Shown: positions 16,584-26,003, numbered from the stretch's first letter. The stretch: 64,000 bases of DNA from an uncultured Verrucomicrobiota bacterium (GCA_937872895.1 CALMUP010000003.1:1-64000), one strand, 5' to 3'. Made by a program: numbers and translations. The notes: generated from the letters alone by a model not told the origin.

Positions 16584-19124
16584 GTGTCGAACCGTCTGCC
16601 CATCTACGAAATCGAATCCACCCTGGTGGCCGCGCTGCGCCACCGGCGGCGTGCGGTGATCGCGGCACCCACCGGTTCAGGCAAGTCCACCCAGGTGCCA
16701 CAGATGCTGCTCGACCACGGATTGCTGGGCGATGGCCAGGCCGTGGTCCTCCAGCCGCGCCGCCTCGCCACCCGCCTGCTCGCCGCGCGCGTGGCCGAGG
16801 AACGCGGGGTCGTGCTCGGCCGCGAGGTCGGCTACCAGATCCGCCTCGAGAACGTGACCTCGTCGGCCACCCGCATCAAGTTCGTCACCGAGGGCATCCT
16901 GCTCCGCTCGATGTTGTCCGACCCGGACCTGCGCGGCGTGTCGGCCCTGGTCTTCGACGAGTTCCACGAGCGCCACCTCTACGGCGACATCACCCTCGGC
17001 CGCGCGCTGGAGATTCAGGCCTCGCGCCGCCCCGACCTGCTGATCCTCGTCATGTCGGCGACCCTCGCGGTGGACCAGGTCGCCGCCTACCTTGACCCCT
17101 GCAACGTCATCGAGTCGCAGGGCCGCACCTTCCCGGTGGAGATCCGCTATGCCGACCGCACCACCGAGGCCCCGGTGTGGGACCAGGCGGTCGAGGCCTT
17201 CGACCGGCTGGTGCGCGCCGGAACCCCCGGCGATGCGCTGATCTTCATGCCCGGGGCCTACGAGATCAGCCGCACCGTGCAGGCCCTCGAACACGCCCCG
17301 GCCGCGCGCGGCTGCGTGATCCTTCCGCTGCACGGCGAGCTGAACCCGCGCGACCAGGACGCCGCGGTCGCGCGCTACCCGCAACGCAAGATCGTCGTCT
17401 CGACCAACGTCGCCGAGACCTCGCTGACCATCGACGGCGTGCGCATCGTCATCGACGCCGGCCTCGCCCGCATCCCGCGCTACGATCCCTTCCGCGGCAT
17501 CAACACCCTGCTGATCGAACGGATCAGCCGCGCCTCCGCCGACCAGCGGGCCGGCCGCGCCGGTCGCACCGCCCCCGGCCTGTGCCACCGGCTGTGGACC
17601 GAACGCGAGCACCGCGATCGGCCGTTGCAGGAACTCCCGGAAATCAAACGCCTCGACCTCGCCGAGGTCGTGCTGACGCTGAAGGCTTCCGGCATCGACC
17701 AGGTCGGCGCATTCCGCTGGATCGAGCCGCCGGACGAACGATCGCTCGCGAAGGCCGTCCAGCTCCTGACCGACCTCGGCGCGCTGGAGCCGGACGAAAC
17801 CCACGGCGAGGGCCGTCTGACCGATCTAGGCCGCCGCATGATCGCCTTCCCGGTGCACCCGCGCTACGCGCGCATGATGCTGGCCGGCCAGCAGTTCGGT
17901 TGCGTGTACCAGGCGTGCCTGATCGCCGCGCTGACCCAGGGCCGCGACCTGCTGCTGCGGCGGCAGGGCGGCACGGTCGATGAACAGCGCGACGACCGCC
18001 TCGGCGACAACAACGCTTCCGACTACTTCCGGCTCGCCCGCGCCTGGCATTACGCCGACCAGCACCAGTACCGCCTCGAGGCGTGCAAGGCGCTCGGCAT
18101 CCACGCGGTCTCCGCCCGCCAGGTCAAGCCGCTGCTCGAGCATTTCCTGCACATCGCGGAACAGGAAGGCCTCGATGTCCGCTCGCGCCCGGTCGACGAC
18201 GAGGCGGTGCAGAAGTGCATCCTCAGCGGCTTCTCCGACCAGCTCGCACGCCGCCTCGACGGCGGCACGTTGCGCTGCCAGCTCGTGCACCAGCGGCGCG
18301 GCACCGTGGCCCGCGAGAGCGTGGTGCAGGACGCGCCCCTGCTGGTCGCCGGCGAGGTCCGCGAGATCGAGGGCAAGGGCGGCGAACTGAACGTGCTGCT
18401 CAGCCAGTGCACCGCGGTGAAAGCCGAATGGTTGCGGGAACTGTTCCCCACCCACTTCAACGAGGGCGTCGGGGTTACCTGGGACGCCGCCAACAAACGC
18501 GTCGAGGCTGAACGGCAGATCCGTTTCCGCGACCTCGTCATGGAAAGCAAACGCATGGACACGCCGCCGCTCGATGCCGCGGCCGACCTGCTCGCCAGCG
18601 AGGTCATCAAGGGCACCCTGACCCTGAAGCAGTGGGACCACGCGGTGGAGCAGTGGATCCAGCGCGTGAACAACCTCGCCGCCTGGTGCCCCGAACTCGG
18701 CATCACCGCCATCACCGAGACCGACCGCCACACCATGATCGCCCAGGTCTGCTTCGGTTCGGTCAGCTACAAGGACATCAAGGAAAAGGAGGTCTGGCCG
18801 GTGGTGCGCGAGTGGCTGAATTTCCAGCAACAGCAGACCCTCGACCAGTACTGCCCGGAGCGGATCTCCCTGCCCAACGGCCGCAAGGCCAAGGTGACCT
18901 ACACCACCGAGTCGCCCTTCATCGCGCTGCGCATCCAGGAACTGTTCGGCGTGGAGAACGCGGTAACGGTCGCCCGCGGCCGGGTGCCGGTGCTGGTACA
19001 CATCCTCGCCCCCAGCCAGCGCCCGGTGCAGATCACCCGCGACCTGCCGGGTTTCTGGCGCGAACATTATCCGCGCATCAAGCAGGAATTGCAGCGCAAG
19101 TATCCCAAGCACGAATGGCGGTAG
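16584..19124 (+). CDS. hrpB: ATP-dependent RNA helicase HrpB
   Basis: A DEAH-box helicase of 846 residues, close to the HrpB family length. From the GTG start, Walker A APTGSGKST is at 28-36, DEFH at 125-128 and SAT at 158-160. The C-terminal helicase motifs NVAETSLTIDGVR and QRAGRAGRTAPG follow. The HrpB-specific C-terminal domain is present (LPNGRKAKVTYTTESPFIAL). The cellular RNA target is unknown even for the family. GTG at 16584 fits family N-termini (LPIYEIESTL); ATG at 16539 would add 15 residues unlike the family. It is convergent with hpt, with 22 bp between the stops. Confidence 0.94.
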   Translation: MSNRLPIYEIESTLVAALRHRRRAVIAAPTGSGKSTQVPQMLLDHGLLGDGQAVVLQPRRLATRLLAARVAEERGVVLGREVGYQIRLENVTSSATRIKFVTEGILLRSMLSDPDLRGVSALVFDEFHERHLYGDITLGRALEIQASRRPDLLILVMSATLAVDQVAAYLDPCNVIESQGRTFPVEIRYADRTTEAPVWDQAVEAFDRLVRAGTPGDALIFMPGAYEISRTVQALEHAPAARGCVILPLHGELNPRDQDAAVARYPQRKIVVSTNVAETSLTIDGVRIVIDAGLARIPRYDPFRGINTLLIERISRASADQRAGRAGRTAPGLCHRLWTEREHRDRPLQELPEIKRLDLAEVVLTLKASGIDQVGAFRWIEPPDERSLAKAVQLLTDLGALEPDETHGEGRLTDLGRRMIAFPVHPRYARMMLAGQQFGCVYQACLIAALTQGRDLLLRRQGGTVDEQRDDRLGDNNASDYFRLARAWHYADQHQYRLEACKALGIHAVSARQVKPLLEHFLHIAEQEGLDVRSRPVDDEAVQKCILSGFSDQLARRLDGGTLRCQLVHQRRGTVARESVVQDAPLLVAGEVREIEGKGGELNVLLSQCTAVKAEWLRELFPTHFNEGVGVTWDAANKRVEAERQIRFRDLVMESKRMDTPPLDAAADLLASEVIKGTLTLKQWDHAVEQWIQRVNNLAAWCPELGITAITETDRHTMIAQVCFGSVSYKDIKEKEVWPVVREWLNFQQQQTLDQYCPERISLPNGRKAKVTYTTESPFIALRIQELFGVENAVTVARGRVPVLVHILAPSQRPVQITRDLPGFWREHYPRIKQELQRKYPKHEWR

Positions 19125-19146
19125 CGGACGCCGCGCGGCGGGTCGC

Positions 19147-19686
19147 CTACAGCAGCGTGACCTTGGCGATGTAGGGCAGCTCGCGGTAGCGGCTGTCGTA
19201 ATCGAGGCCGTAGCCGACGACAAAGTGGTCGGGGATGGTGAAGCCGACGAAGTCCGCCTTGAACGGCAGCACCCGTCGCTCCGGCTTGTCGAGCAACGCG
19301 CAGGTCAGCACCCGCTTGGCCCCCTTGTCCACCAGCAACTGGCGCGCGAACGTCAGGGTGCGCCCGCTGTCGAGGATGTCGTCGATAATCAGCACCTCCG
19401 CGCCGGCCACATCGACCGTGATGTCCTTGGTCACTCGTACCGTGCCGGACGACTCCATGCCTGAGCCGTAGCTCTCCAGCGTGAGGAAATCGATCCGCGG
19501 ATGTACCCCGTGCTGGTACAGGTCACGCACCAGGTCGGCCAGGAACATGAAGCTGCCGCGCAGGATGCCGATCATGACCAGGTTCTCGGAACGGCAATGC
19601 GATTCCATCTCGGAAACCAGCTCATCAACCCGGCGGGCGATGTCGTCGGCGGAGATCAGAATGTCTTTGATGTGGTGTGGCTTCAT
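19147..19686 (-). CDS. hpt: Hypoxanthine phosphoribosyltransferase
   Basis: A purine-salvage enzyme of 179 residues that joins hypoxanthine or guanine to PRPP. The PRPP-binding signature VLIIDDILDSGRTL is at about 98-111, and ILRGSFMFLADLVR and LLDKPERRV match the Hpt family. The length is standard. The start was set at MKPHHIKDIL; upstream in-frame codons add residues without family similarity. A monocistronic gene, convergent with hrpB and divergent from the propeller gene, with 98 bp between the two starts. Confidence 0.95.
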   Translation of the reverse strand: MKPHHIKDILISADDIARRVDELVSEMESHCRSENLVMIGILRGSFMFLADLVRDLYQHGVHPRIDFLTLESYGSGMESSGTVRVTKDITVDVAGAEVLIIDDILDSGRTLTFARQLLVDKGAKRVLTCALLDKPERRVLPFKADFVGFTIPDHFVVGYGLDYDSRYRELPYIAKVTLL

Positions 19687-19748
19687 AGGATGTGGGCAAC
19701 GATAGCAGGGCGACCCTCGAGGGCAAGCGGATAACAAACCGCTTCGGC

Positions 19749-19776
19749 TTGCTTACAGGCATCGTTTGCCTACGAT
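19749..19776 (+). promoter_or_regulatory. Possible promoter of the propeller gene
   Basis: TTGCTT (19749-19754) and TACGAT (19771-19776) are separated by 16 bp. The start codon lies only 9 bp after the -10 box and there is no ribosome-binding site, so the transcript would be nearly leaderless. Confidence 0.35.
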
Positions 19777-19784
19777 CTTGTACC

Positions 19785-21548
19785 ATGTCGATCTACCGAA
19801 CCATCGCCGCCCTATCCGTCGCCGCCGGGTTGACCACCGGAACGGCTACCGCCCTGGACCTCCCCACCCGGCTGTCTGGAACGGCGTGGCCAACCCAGCA
19901 TCGGGACTTCCGCAACTCGGACTACACCCCTATGCCCGCAACGCCGGAGCTGGAGGTGGCATGGACCGCGCTGGATGGTTATTCGATCATCACCGCCCCC
20001 ACCATCGGACCCGACGGGACCTTGTACGTGGCCACCGGCAAGGAGGGCTCCGGCAACCTTCACGCCTTCACCCGCTATGGGCGGCGCCTCTGGACTCATC
20101 CCGATATCGACTCCAAGGCGTTGACCAGTTCGCCGGTGATCGATGAGCGAGGCGTCATCTACCTCACCGACAAGGATCAGCTCTGGGCCATCAATCCGGA
20201 TGGTTCCACACGCTGGGTCAACCTCGTTCCCGCGCCCTTCGGCACCGCCCTCCTGCTTGGCTCCAACAGCGTGGGCGGCATCACGATCCGCGGACACGTG
20301 CTGCTGTTCAACCGGGACCTCGGCACGCTGAATGCACCACCGATCAAGCTCGATGGCATCGCGCCGGAAATCCCCACCAACCTGCTGGAAGTCTGGAACG
20401 GCCTCGTTGATCCGGCCATCATCGACACCATCATCGCCGGCCTGCTCGGGTACGGCTCCCTGGTGGCCAACACCCCGGCCATTCACCCCAACGGCAAGCT
20501 CGTGATCATCGCCACCGGCGATGGATTTCTCTATGGCATCAACATGGAACCGGGTTCCATTCAGGTCGTGTACAAGGTTCCTATCGGCGAGGGATCCGGA
20601 ACCAGCCCGGTGATTTCCGCCGATGGCAACAACGTGTACTTTTGTGACGGCGAAGGTTTCTTGCATTGCCATGACCCGCTGACCGGCGCCATCAAGTACC
20701 GCCTGTTCACCGGGAGAACCTATGCATCGCCCTCGGTGGATGAACAGGGTGTGGTCTATGTTGCGGGAAGCGACACCATTTACGCCATTCGCAACGGCGT
20801 CGTACTATGGCGCAACAATTTGAAGGCGTTGGCCCGGCAACTGGTCAGGCCGGCCATACACAATGGACGCCTGCTGATCCCCCGCAACCAACCATCGAGC
20901 GTGCTCAGCGTCACCCCGCGCCATGTGTTTTTCCAGACCGACATCGGCCATCCCTTTGATGTCGCAACCGGAGGACAAATCACCACCCCGCGCTGGACCG
21001 GCTTGATCGTACTCGATCGCGCCACCGGACGCCTCGCCACCCCACCCCTTCCCCTGCGCGACACCGGAGGCGCCGTCGTCACCATCAACGCGGATGGCCG
21101 CGTGTACTGCCCGCATGGCTCGATCACCACCTCGCTGGCAAAACAACTGCTGAATCCGATCCTGCCCCGCTCGCGCAGGTTTTCCGAACCACCCGGCGGC
21201 CTGACCGCCTTGCGCCCGCGCAATCCCTCATCGCTCATGCGGGAGCAACTTTCGGTGGCAACACGCTGGCTTTCCGATATCGTGCGCCATATCGATGCCA
21301 CCGACTATCCGGCGGCCGACCTGCTTCGGGATCAAACCACCACCCTGTTGCGCGGAACCACCCTGGTCCTGTCCGACGCCGTAACCAAAAAACAGGTGGC
21401 CATCCCTGATGCCGTGCGGATCAACCACCTGATGACAGCGGCCGAACAGGAGTTGGCAGGTTTCGAATTGCCACGCGATGCCGGCAACCTGCGCGCCGCC
21501 GCACAACGGCACCGGCTCGCCCTGGGCGGGATAGGCTCGACGCGATAA
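19785..21548 (+). CDS. Secreted PQQ-like beta-propeller protein
   Basis: 587 residues with a signal peptide (cleavage near TATALDLPT). At least five PQQ-type propeller blades repeat the pattern S/A-P-x-I/V-x-x-x-G-x-x-Y, for example ITAPTIGPDGTLYVATG, LTSSPVIDERGVIYLTD, GTSPVISADGNNVYFCDG and YASPSVDEQGVVYVAG. The C-terminal ~120 residues are helical and of unknown type. It has no PQQ-dehydrogenase residues that I can recognise, so it is better viewed as a scaffold or binding propeller in the periplasm or outside the cell. Monocistronic; the neighbour downstream is convergent (2 bp between stops). Confidence 0.75.
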   Translation: MSIYRTIAALSVAAGLTTGTATALDLPTRLSGTAWPTQHRDFRNSDYTPMPATPELEVAWTALDGYSIITAPTIGPDGTLYVATGKEGSGNLHAFTRYGRRLWTHPDIDSKALTSSPVIDERGVIYLTDKDQLWAINPDGSTRWVNLVPAPFGTALLLGSNSVGGITIRGHVLLFNRDLGTLNAPPIKLDGIAPEIPTNLLEVWNGLVDPAIIDTIIAGLLGYGSLVANTPAIHPNGKLVIIATGDGFLYGINMEPGSIQVVYKVPIGEGSGTSPVISADGNNVYFCDGEGFLHCHDPLTGAIKYRLFTGRTYASPSVDEQGVVYVAGSDTIYAIRNGVVLWRNNLKALARQLVRPAIHNGRLLIPRNQPSSVLSVTPRHVFFQTDIGHPFDVATGGQITTPRWTGLIVLDRATGRLATPPLPLRDTGGAVVTINADGRVYCPHGSITTSLAKQLLNPILPRSRRFSEPPGGLTALRPRNPSSLMREQLSVATRWLSDIVRHIDATDYPAADLLRDQTTTLLRGTTLVLSDAVTKKQVAIPDAVRINHLMTAAEQELAGFELPRDAGNLRAAAQRHRLALGGIGSTR

Positions 21549-21550
21549 TC

Positions 21551-21919
21551 CTAGAACTGCCCGGTACGCAACAGGACCAGCGTACAGGCGTCGAGGACCT
21601 CGATACCGGCGGCGCGCAGCGCGCCCGAAACATCCGGGTTCTCCGCGCCGGGATTGAAGATGACGCGGCGCGGGGCAAGGTCGAGCAAGGCCCCGGCCAT
21701 GCCGTCGCTCACTACCGGAGCCACATACATGGTCACCGTGTCCACCGATCCGGCCGGAAGTTCCTGCACCCGGCCCACGGCAGGCAAGCCTTCGATGTCC
21801 GCATGGCCCGGATTGACGGGGATGACTGCGTGGCCGTGTTCGCGCAGCAGGCGTACGGCCTGGTTGGAGTAACGCTCCGGGTTTGGCGAAGCACCGATCA
21901 CCGCGACGCACAGGCTCAT
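21551..21919 (-). CDS. CoA-binding (YccU-like) protein
   Basis: 122 residues with a Rossmann-type CoA-binding domain. The N-terminal CVAVIGASPNPERYSNQAVR is the nucleotide-binding glycine motif of the family; VIPVNPGHADIEG and FNPGAENPDV are also typical. Its biochemical role is not established in the family. It overlaps the hemB stop by 4 bp (ATGA), so it is co-translated with hemB. Confidence 0.87.
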   Translation of the reverse strand: MSLCVAVIGASPNPERYSNQAVRLLREHGHAVIPVNPGHADIEGLPAVGRVQELPAGSVDTVTMYVAPVVSDGMAGALLDLAPRRVIFNPGAENPDVSGALRAAGIEVLDACTLVLLRTGQF

Positions 21920-22908
21920 CGCGCCAGGACCTCGGCCGCGGTGCGCGCAAAGTAGGTCAGGATCATGTCCGCACCGGCGCGGCGGATCGACAGCAGGCTT
22001 TCCAGCATCGCCGCCTCCTCGGCAATCCATCCCTTCGCGGCAGCGGCCTTGATCATTGCGTACTCGCCGCTGACCTGGTAGGCCGCGACGGGCAAGGTCA
22101 CCGCGTTGCGCACCTCGCGGATCACATCCAGGTACGGCATCGCCGGCTTCACCATGACGATGTCCGCGCCCTCCTCGACATCGAGCAGCACCTCGCGGAT
22201 CGCCTCGCGCCGGTTGGCCGGATCCATCTGGTACGTCTTCTTGTCGCCACCGCGCGGGGCGGAATCGAGGGCATCGCGGAACGGTCCGTAGAACGAGGAG
22301 CAATACTTCGCCGCATAGGAGAGGATGCCGACCCCGGTAAAGCCGGCGGCATCGAGGGCGCGGCGGATCGCCCCGACCCGGCCATCCATCATGTCCGACG
22401 GGGCGACCAGGTCGGCACCGGCCTCGGCCTGGGCCAGCGCCATCGCGCACAGGATATCCACCGTACGGTCATTGACGATCTCGCCGTTCTCGACATAACC
22501 GTCGTGGCCGTCGCTGGAATAAGGATCCATCGCCACATCGGTGATCACCGCCAGCTCCGGTACCGCGTTCTTGATCGCCTTGACCGTCGCGGGAAGCAGG
22601 CTCTTCGGGTTCAGTGCCTCGCTCGCCACCTTGTCCTTCAGCCGGTTCGGCAGGGCCGGGAACAAGGCTACGGCCGGGATGCCCAGGCGGGCGGCGGTTC
22701 GTGCTTCCTTCACAATCAGGTCGCGGCTAAGCCGGAATACACCGGGCATCGACCGGATCGTCTCGCGGCGGTTGCGGCCCTCGCAGATGAACAGCGGCCA
22801 GATCAGGTGGTCCGGCGAGAGGGAGGTCTCGCGCACCAGGCGGCGCAGGGCGTCAGTGCGGCGGTTGCGGCGGGGGCGTTGCCGCAGGTCTAGGCGATGG
22901 TTTTCCAC
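21916..22908 (-). CDS. hemB: Delta-aminolevulinic acid dehydratase (porphobilinogen synthase)
   Basis: 330 residues; a cytosolic enzyme joining two 5-aminolevulinate molecules into porphobilinogen for heme. The Schiff-base lysines are visible in YAAKYCSSFYGPFRDA and MVKPAMPYLDVI. The metal segment reads DVAMDPYSSDGHDG, with Asp in place of the zinc-binding cysteine cluster, so this is the Mg2+/alkali-metal type rather than the zinc type. No ATG lies at the expected position. GTG at 22908 gives a family-like N-terminus, while TTG at 22968 would extend it by 20 residues. Followed by the overlapping CoA-binding gene. Confidence 0.95.
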   Translation of the reverse strand: MENHRLDLRQRPRRNRRTDALRRLVRETSLSPDHLIWPLFICEGRNRRETIRSMPGVFRLSRDLIVKEARTAARLGIPAVALFPALPNRLKDKVASEALNPKSLLPATVKAIKNAVPELAVITDVAMDPYSSDGHDGYVENGEIVNDRTVDILCAMALAQAEAGADLVAPSDMMDGRVGAIRRALDAAGFTGVGILSYAAKYCSSFYGPFRDALDSAPRGGDKKTYQMDPANRREAIREVLLDVEEGADIVMVKPAMPYLDVIREVRNAVTLPVAAYQVSGEYAMIKAAAAKGWIAEEAAMLESLLSIRRAGADMILTYFARTAAEVLAR

Positions 22909-22996
22909 CAACGCACTATGCCACACCAGACCCGCTCTGTCACGCCCCTGCCGGGTTCGCTCTTGCAATTTGCTGGCCGATATCCAAACTGGCGGC

Positions 22997-24964
22997 GTGG
23001 CTGGTGAGGCAACAACGGAAGCAACGACAGGGGCGCAACCCGCGTCCTCCTTCGCGGCCAGCCTGCTGATGGCGGGTGCCCTGCTGATCGTGTTCCTGCT
23101 TGGCTTGCGCTCGGTCAGCGGTTCTGAAATCTGGTTTCACCTGGCCGCCGGGCGCAACGCCCTCGCCTATGGCCCGGCCCAGATCGACCCATTCTCCTTC
23201 TCACTCCCGGCCAATACGCCATGGATCCAGGGTAGTTGGTTGTATGATCTGGCGGTGTACGGGGCCTGGTCGCTGGGCGGCAGCGGGTTGACCGTCCTGC
23301 TCCATGCCGCACTGACTACGCTGGCATTCGTGATCCTGATTCCGGTGGTGCGTCGGTACGGCAGCGAACTGGCCATTGCCGCAGCGATCCTGTTCTGCGG
23401 CTGGCTGCTGGCCCCGGCCCTGGTCATGCGGCCTGCACTTCTCGCCTTGCCGCTGATCGCCCTGGTCGTGCGCGGCACGGCGGGACGGCTGACCGGGTTG
23501 CGGTTCGGATGGCTGGTCGGGGTTCAAGTGCTTTGGGCCAATACCGCACCCTGGATGCTGCTCGGACCGCTCATCGCCTTGTTGCGCGGGCTTGAGCAAC
23601 AACGTCGCGCCACCGACGACACGCCGCCCTCCCGCTTTATCGTGCTGGCGGTGGTGATGACGCTGGCGACGGCGGTGAATCCATACGGATTCCGCCTTCC
23701 CATGGAATCCCTGGTCGCGATCAGCCAGCTGCGCGCCCCGGTATCGCTCGAGTGGATATCCCCCTTTGCCCGTGAATTTCTCGGTTATCCGTTGGCCAGC
23801 CTGGCCACCATCGCCCTGGTGCTGATCGCCGTGGTTTTCATCTTCCACCGCCAGGCACTGCCGCTCGTTCCCACCACCCTGGCCGTGATCGCGGCCTTTC
23901 ATCTGGTCCAGTCATCGTTGCACATCGACCTCGATGCCATTCTCGTATTCCCCTTCGTCGTGCTCGGGATTTCCTGCCTCGGCGACCTGGTCGCATCACG
24001 GGTTTCGTCCGGGGTGATCCGCGCCATCGGAAGCCTGACCCTGGCCATCGTCATCAGCGTATCCGGGTGGTCGATCATCACCAACCGCTACTACGTGGCT
24101 TCGGGCAGCGCATCGGCCTTTGGCTGGAAAGTGAATACCGATGCCTTTCCGGTCGCGGCGACCGAGGTCCTACAGAAGCTTGATCGCAAACCGGGCCGGT
24201 TAATCAATCTGGCTCATGACGGCGGATACCTGCTCTGGCGGATGCCGGGCGTGCGGGTATTTGCCGATCCGCGCGGCGGATTGTACGGACCGGGTTTTTT
24301 CGATGTACTATCGCGGGGATTGGTCGGTCACGAGGAATCCTGGAGCAAACTGATCGAGACCTACGATCCGGATGCCTTGTTGATTCCAGGATCGTGGACG
24401 GGAGCCGGGGCGGCGGCGTTCCGTCTCCTGCAGGGTGAGCAGTGGGCAATGGCCTATTATGACGGAAGCTCCATGCTGATTGTCCGGACCACCTCGGCCA
24501 ACCGCGCCCTGCTGGAGGATTCCGCCGGACGACGTCGCGGGTTGCAACTCATCGACGAGGCGCGCGAACGGTACGAGCGGCATGTGGACAACCGATTCGT
24601 GCGACCGCCCAATCCCTCCCGCCTGATTGGCGCGGCGGCGGTGTACCAGGCACTCGGGCGGTTCGAGAATGCCTTGCCGTTGAACCGATTGCTCACCCGT
24701 GGCTCTCCGCGGTATGTCGGAGCCTGGGTCAACCGGGGCATCGCCGAGCTCCAGGCAGCCGACACCGCAACGGCCATATCCACCCTGCAGCACGTCACCC
24801 GGATCATTCCTGGCAATCCCATCGGTTGGTTATGGCTTGGCAAGGCCTACCGTGCGGCCGGCCGCGAACACGACGCCACCACCTCCTTCGATCAGGCGCG
24901 GACCCTCAACCGGGCGATCACCGAACGTTTCCTCGCCGAACAAGCCGCACCACGCGCACCCTAG
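22997..24964 (+). CDS. GT-C-like multispanning membrane protein with TPR tail
   Basis: About 655 residues. Some 9-11 hydrophobic segments lie between residues ~20 and 370. The first extracytoplasmic loop carries IWFHLAAGRNALAYGPAQID followed by PFSF and WIQGSWLYDLAVY, a pattern seen in GT-C-fold glycosyltransferase-like proteins. A soluble region (~380-530) follows, then TPR-like helices (~545-650). A role in cell-envelope sugar transfer is possible but unproven. The start is uncertain: GTG at 22997 is used, TTG at 22970 is an alternative, and no clear ribosome-binding site is visible. Confidence 0.65.
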   Translation: MAGEATTEATTGAQPASSFAASLLMAGALLIVFLLGLRSVSGSEIWFHLAAGRNALAYGPAQIDPFSFSLPANTPWIQGSWLYDLAVYGAWSLGGSGLTVLLHAALTTLAFVILIPVVRRYGSELAIAAAILFCGWLLAPALVMRPALLALPLIALVVRGTAGRLTGLRFGWLVGVQVLWANTAPWMLLGPLIALLRGLEQQRRATDDTPPSRFIVLAVVMTLATAVNPYGFRLPMESLVAISQLRAPVSLEWISPFAREFLGYPLASLATIALVLIAVVFIFHRQALPLVPTTLAVIAAFHLVQSSLHIDLDAILVFPFVVLGISCLGDLVASRVSSGVIRAIGSLTLAIVISVSGWSIITNRYYVASGSASAFGWKVNTDAFPVAATEVLQKLDRKPGRLINLAHDGGYLLWRMPGVRVFADPRGGLYGPGFFDVLSRGLVGHEESWSKLIETYDPDALLIPGSWTGAGAAAFRLLQGEQWAMAYYDGSSMLIVRTTSANRALLEDSAGRRRGLQLIDEARERYERHVDNRFVRPPNPSRLIGAAAVYQALGRFENALPLNRLLTRGSPRYVGAWVNRGIAELQAADTATAISTLQHVTRIIPGNPIGWLWLGKAYRAAGREHDATTSFDQARTLNRAITERFLAEQAAPRAP

Positions 24965-24990
24965 CCATCCGCCCGCCACTACGCCCCCCA

Positions 24991-25015
24991 CTCCCAAAAG
25001 GGGTCAGTCCTCACT
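24991..25015. repeat. Left inverted repeat of the transposase element
   Basis: A 25-bp sequence containing AGGGGTCAGTCCTCACT, repeated in inverted form at 25970-25994 with 24 of 25 matches. It marks the left end of the element, 27 bp after the preceding gene's stop. Confidence 0.85.
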
Positions 25016-25051
25016 ATTGATTCTTTTTGTCGCATGGACGATAGTCCGGTC

Positions 25052-25981
25052 ATGCCAAGACAGCTACGACTTGAGTACGAAGGCGCCATTTACCACGCAC
25101 TGAGCCGCGGGGATCGGCGGGAACCCATTTTCCATGACCGGTCCGACCGGTTGCTGTTCCTTGAAACGTTGGCCGAGGCCTGCCAGAAGACGGGATGGTA
25201 CGTACATGCCTATTGCCTGATGGATAATCATTTTCACCTCGTCGTGGAGACGCCACAACCGAATCTTGTGGCCGGGATGAAATGGTTGCTGGGCACGTAC
25301 ACCATCCGCTTCAATCGCCGCCATCAACTATCGGGTCATCTGTTCGGTGGCCGTTACAAAGCCATCGTGGTGGATCACGCGTCACCGGGATATTTCAAGA
25401 CCGTCTGCGATTATGTTCACCTCAATCCGGCCAGGGCACACCTGCTCGGGAACAAGCAACCGCTCTCGACCTACCCTTGGAGCAGCTTTCCCGGGTATGT
25501 TCGACCATCCGGCATGCGTGCCTCGTGGCTGTCTGTTGACCGGCTTTTCGGCGAATTGGGACTCAACGACGATTCGCGAGGCCGGAAGGCGTATGCGGCA
25601 TACCTGGAGGCAAGGCGCAGTGAGGGCAACGATGAAGCATGGTCTAACATACGGCGGGGTTGGTTTTTCGGCGATGATGCCGTAAAGCGCGACCTCCTGC
25701 ATCAGCGGGAGACTCTTGCGCGAATGAGCCATTTGGGCAAGGAACGACAGGAGTGCACCATCGAGAAGGCGAAGCGCATCATTGACGACGAACTGAAGCG
25801 TCGCGGAAGCATGCGGAAAGATTTATCCCGCATGCGAAAAGGTGACCCGCTCAAAGTAGCGATTGCCAGAAGATTGAGACAGGAAACAACAGTTACGCTG
25901 TCCTGGATCGCCTCCCAACTATGTATGGGATCATGGACATACACATCAAACCTGATCAAAAGTGCAAAAAGTGAGGACTGA
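25052..25981 (+). CDS. REP-associated tyrosine transposase (IS200-like, Y1 family)
   Basis: 309 residues, typical of the longer RAYT proteins. The N-terminus MPRQLRLEYEGAIYHALSRG is the family signature. The HUH metal motif is at H60-F61-H62 (YCLMDNHFHLVVETP), and the likely catalytic tyrosine is Y121 in CDYVHLNPARAHL. A C-terminal helix-turn-helix region (VTLSWIASQLCMGSWTY) matches the long form. These enzymes nick and rejoin single-stranded DNA at REP-like hairpins. The start could also be ATG 25034. The stop codon falls inside the right inverted repeat. The gene appears intact. Confidence 0.92.
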   Translation: MPRQLRLEYEGAIYHALSRGDRREPIFHDRSDRLLFLETLAEACQKTGWYVHAYCLMDNHFHLVVETPQPNLVAGMKWLLGTYTIRFNRRHQLSGHLFGGRYKAIVVDHASPGYFKTVCDYVHLNPARAHLLGNKQPLSTYPWSSFPGYVRPSGMRASWLSVDRLFGELGLNDDSRGRKAYAAYLEARRSEGNDEAWSNIRRGWFFGDDAVKRDLLHQRETLARMSHLGKERQECTIEKAKRIIDDELKRRGSMRKDLSRMRKGDPLKVAIARRLRQETTVTLSWIASQLCMGSWTYTSNLIKSAKSED

Positions 25982-25994
25982 CCCCTTTCGGGAG
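25970..25994. repeat. Right inverted repeat of the transposase element
   Basis: The inverse of 24991-25015 with one mismatch. It overlaps the last codons and stop of the transposase gene. Confidence 0.85.
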
Positions 25995-26003
25995 GGGGCA
26001 TGA

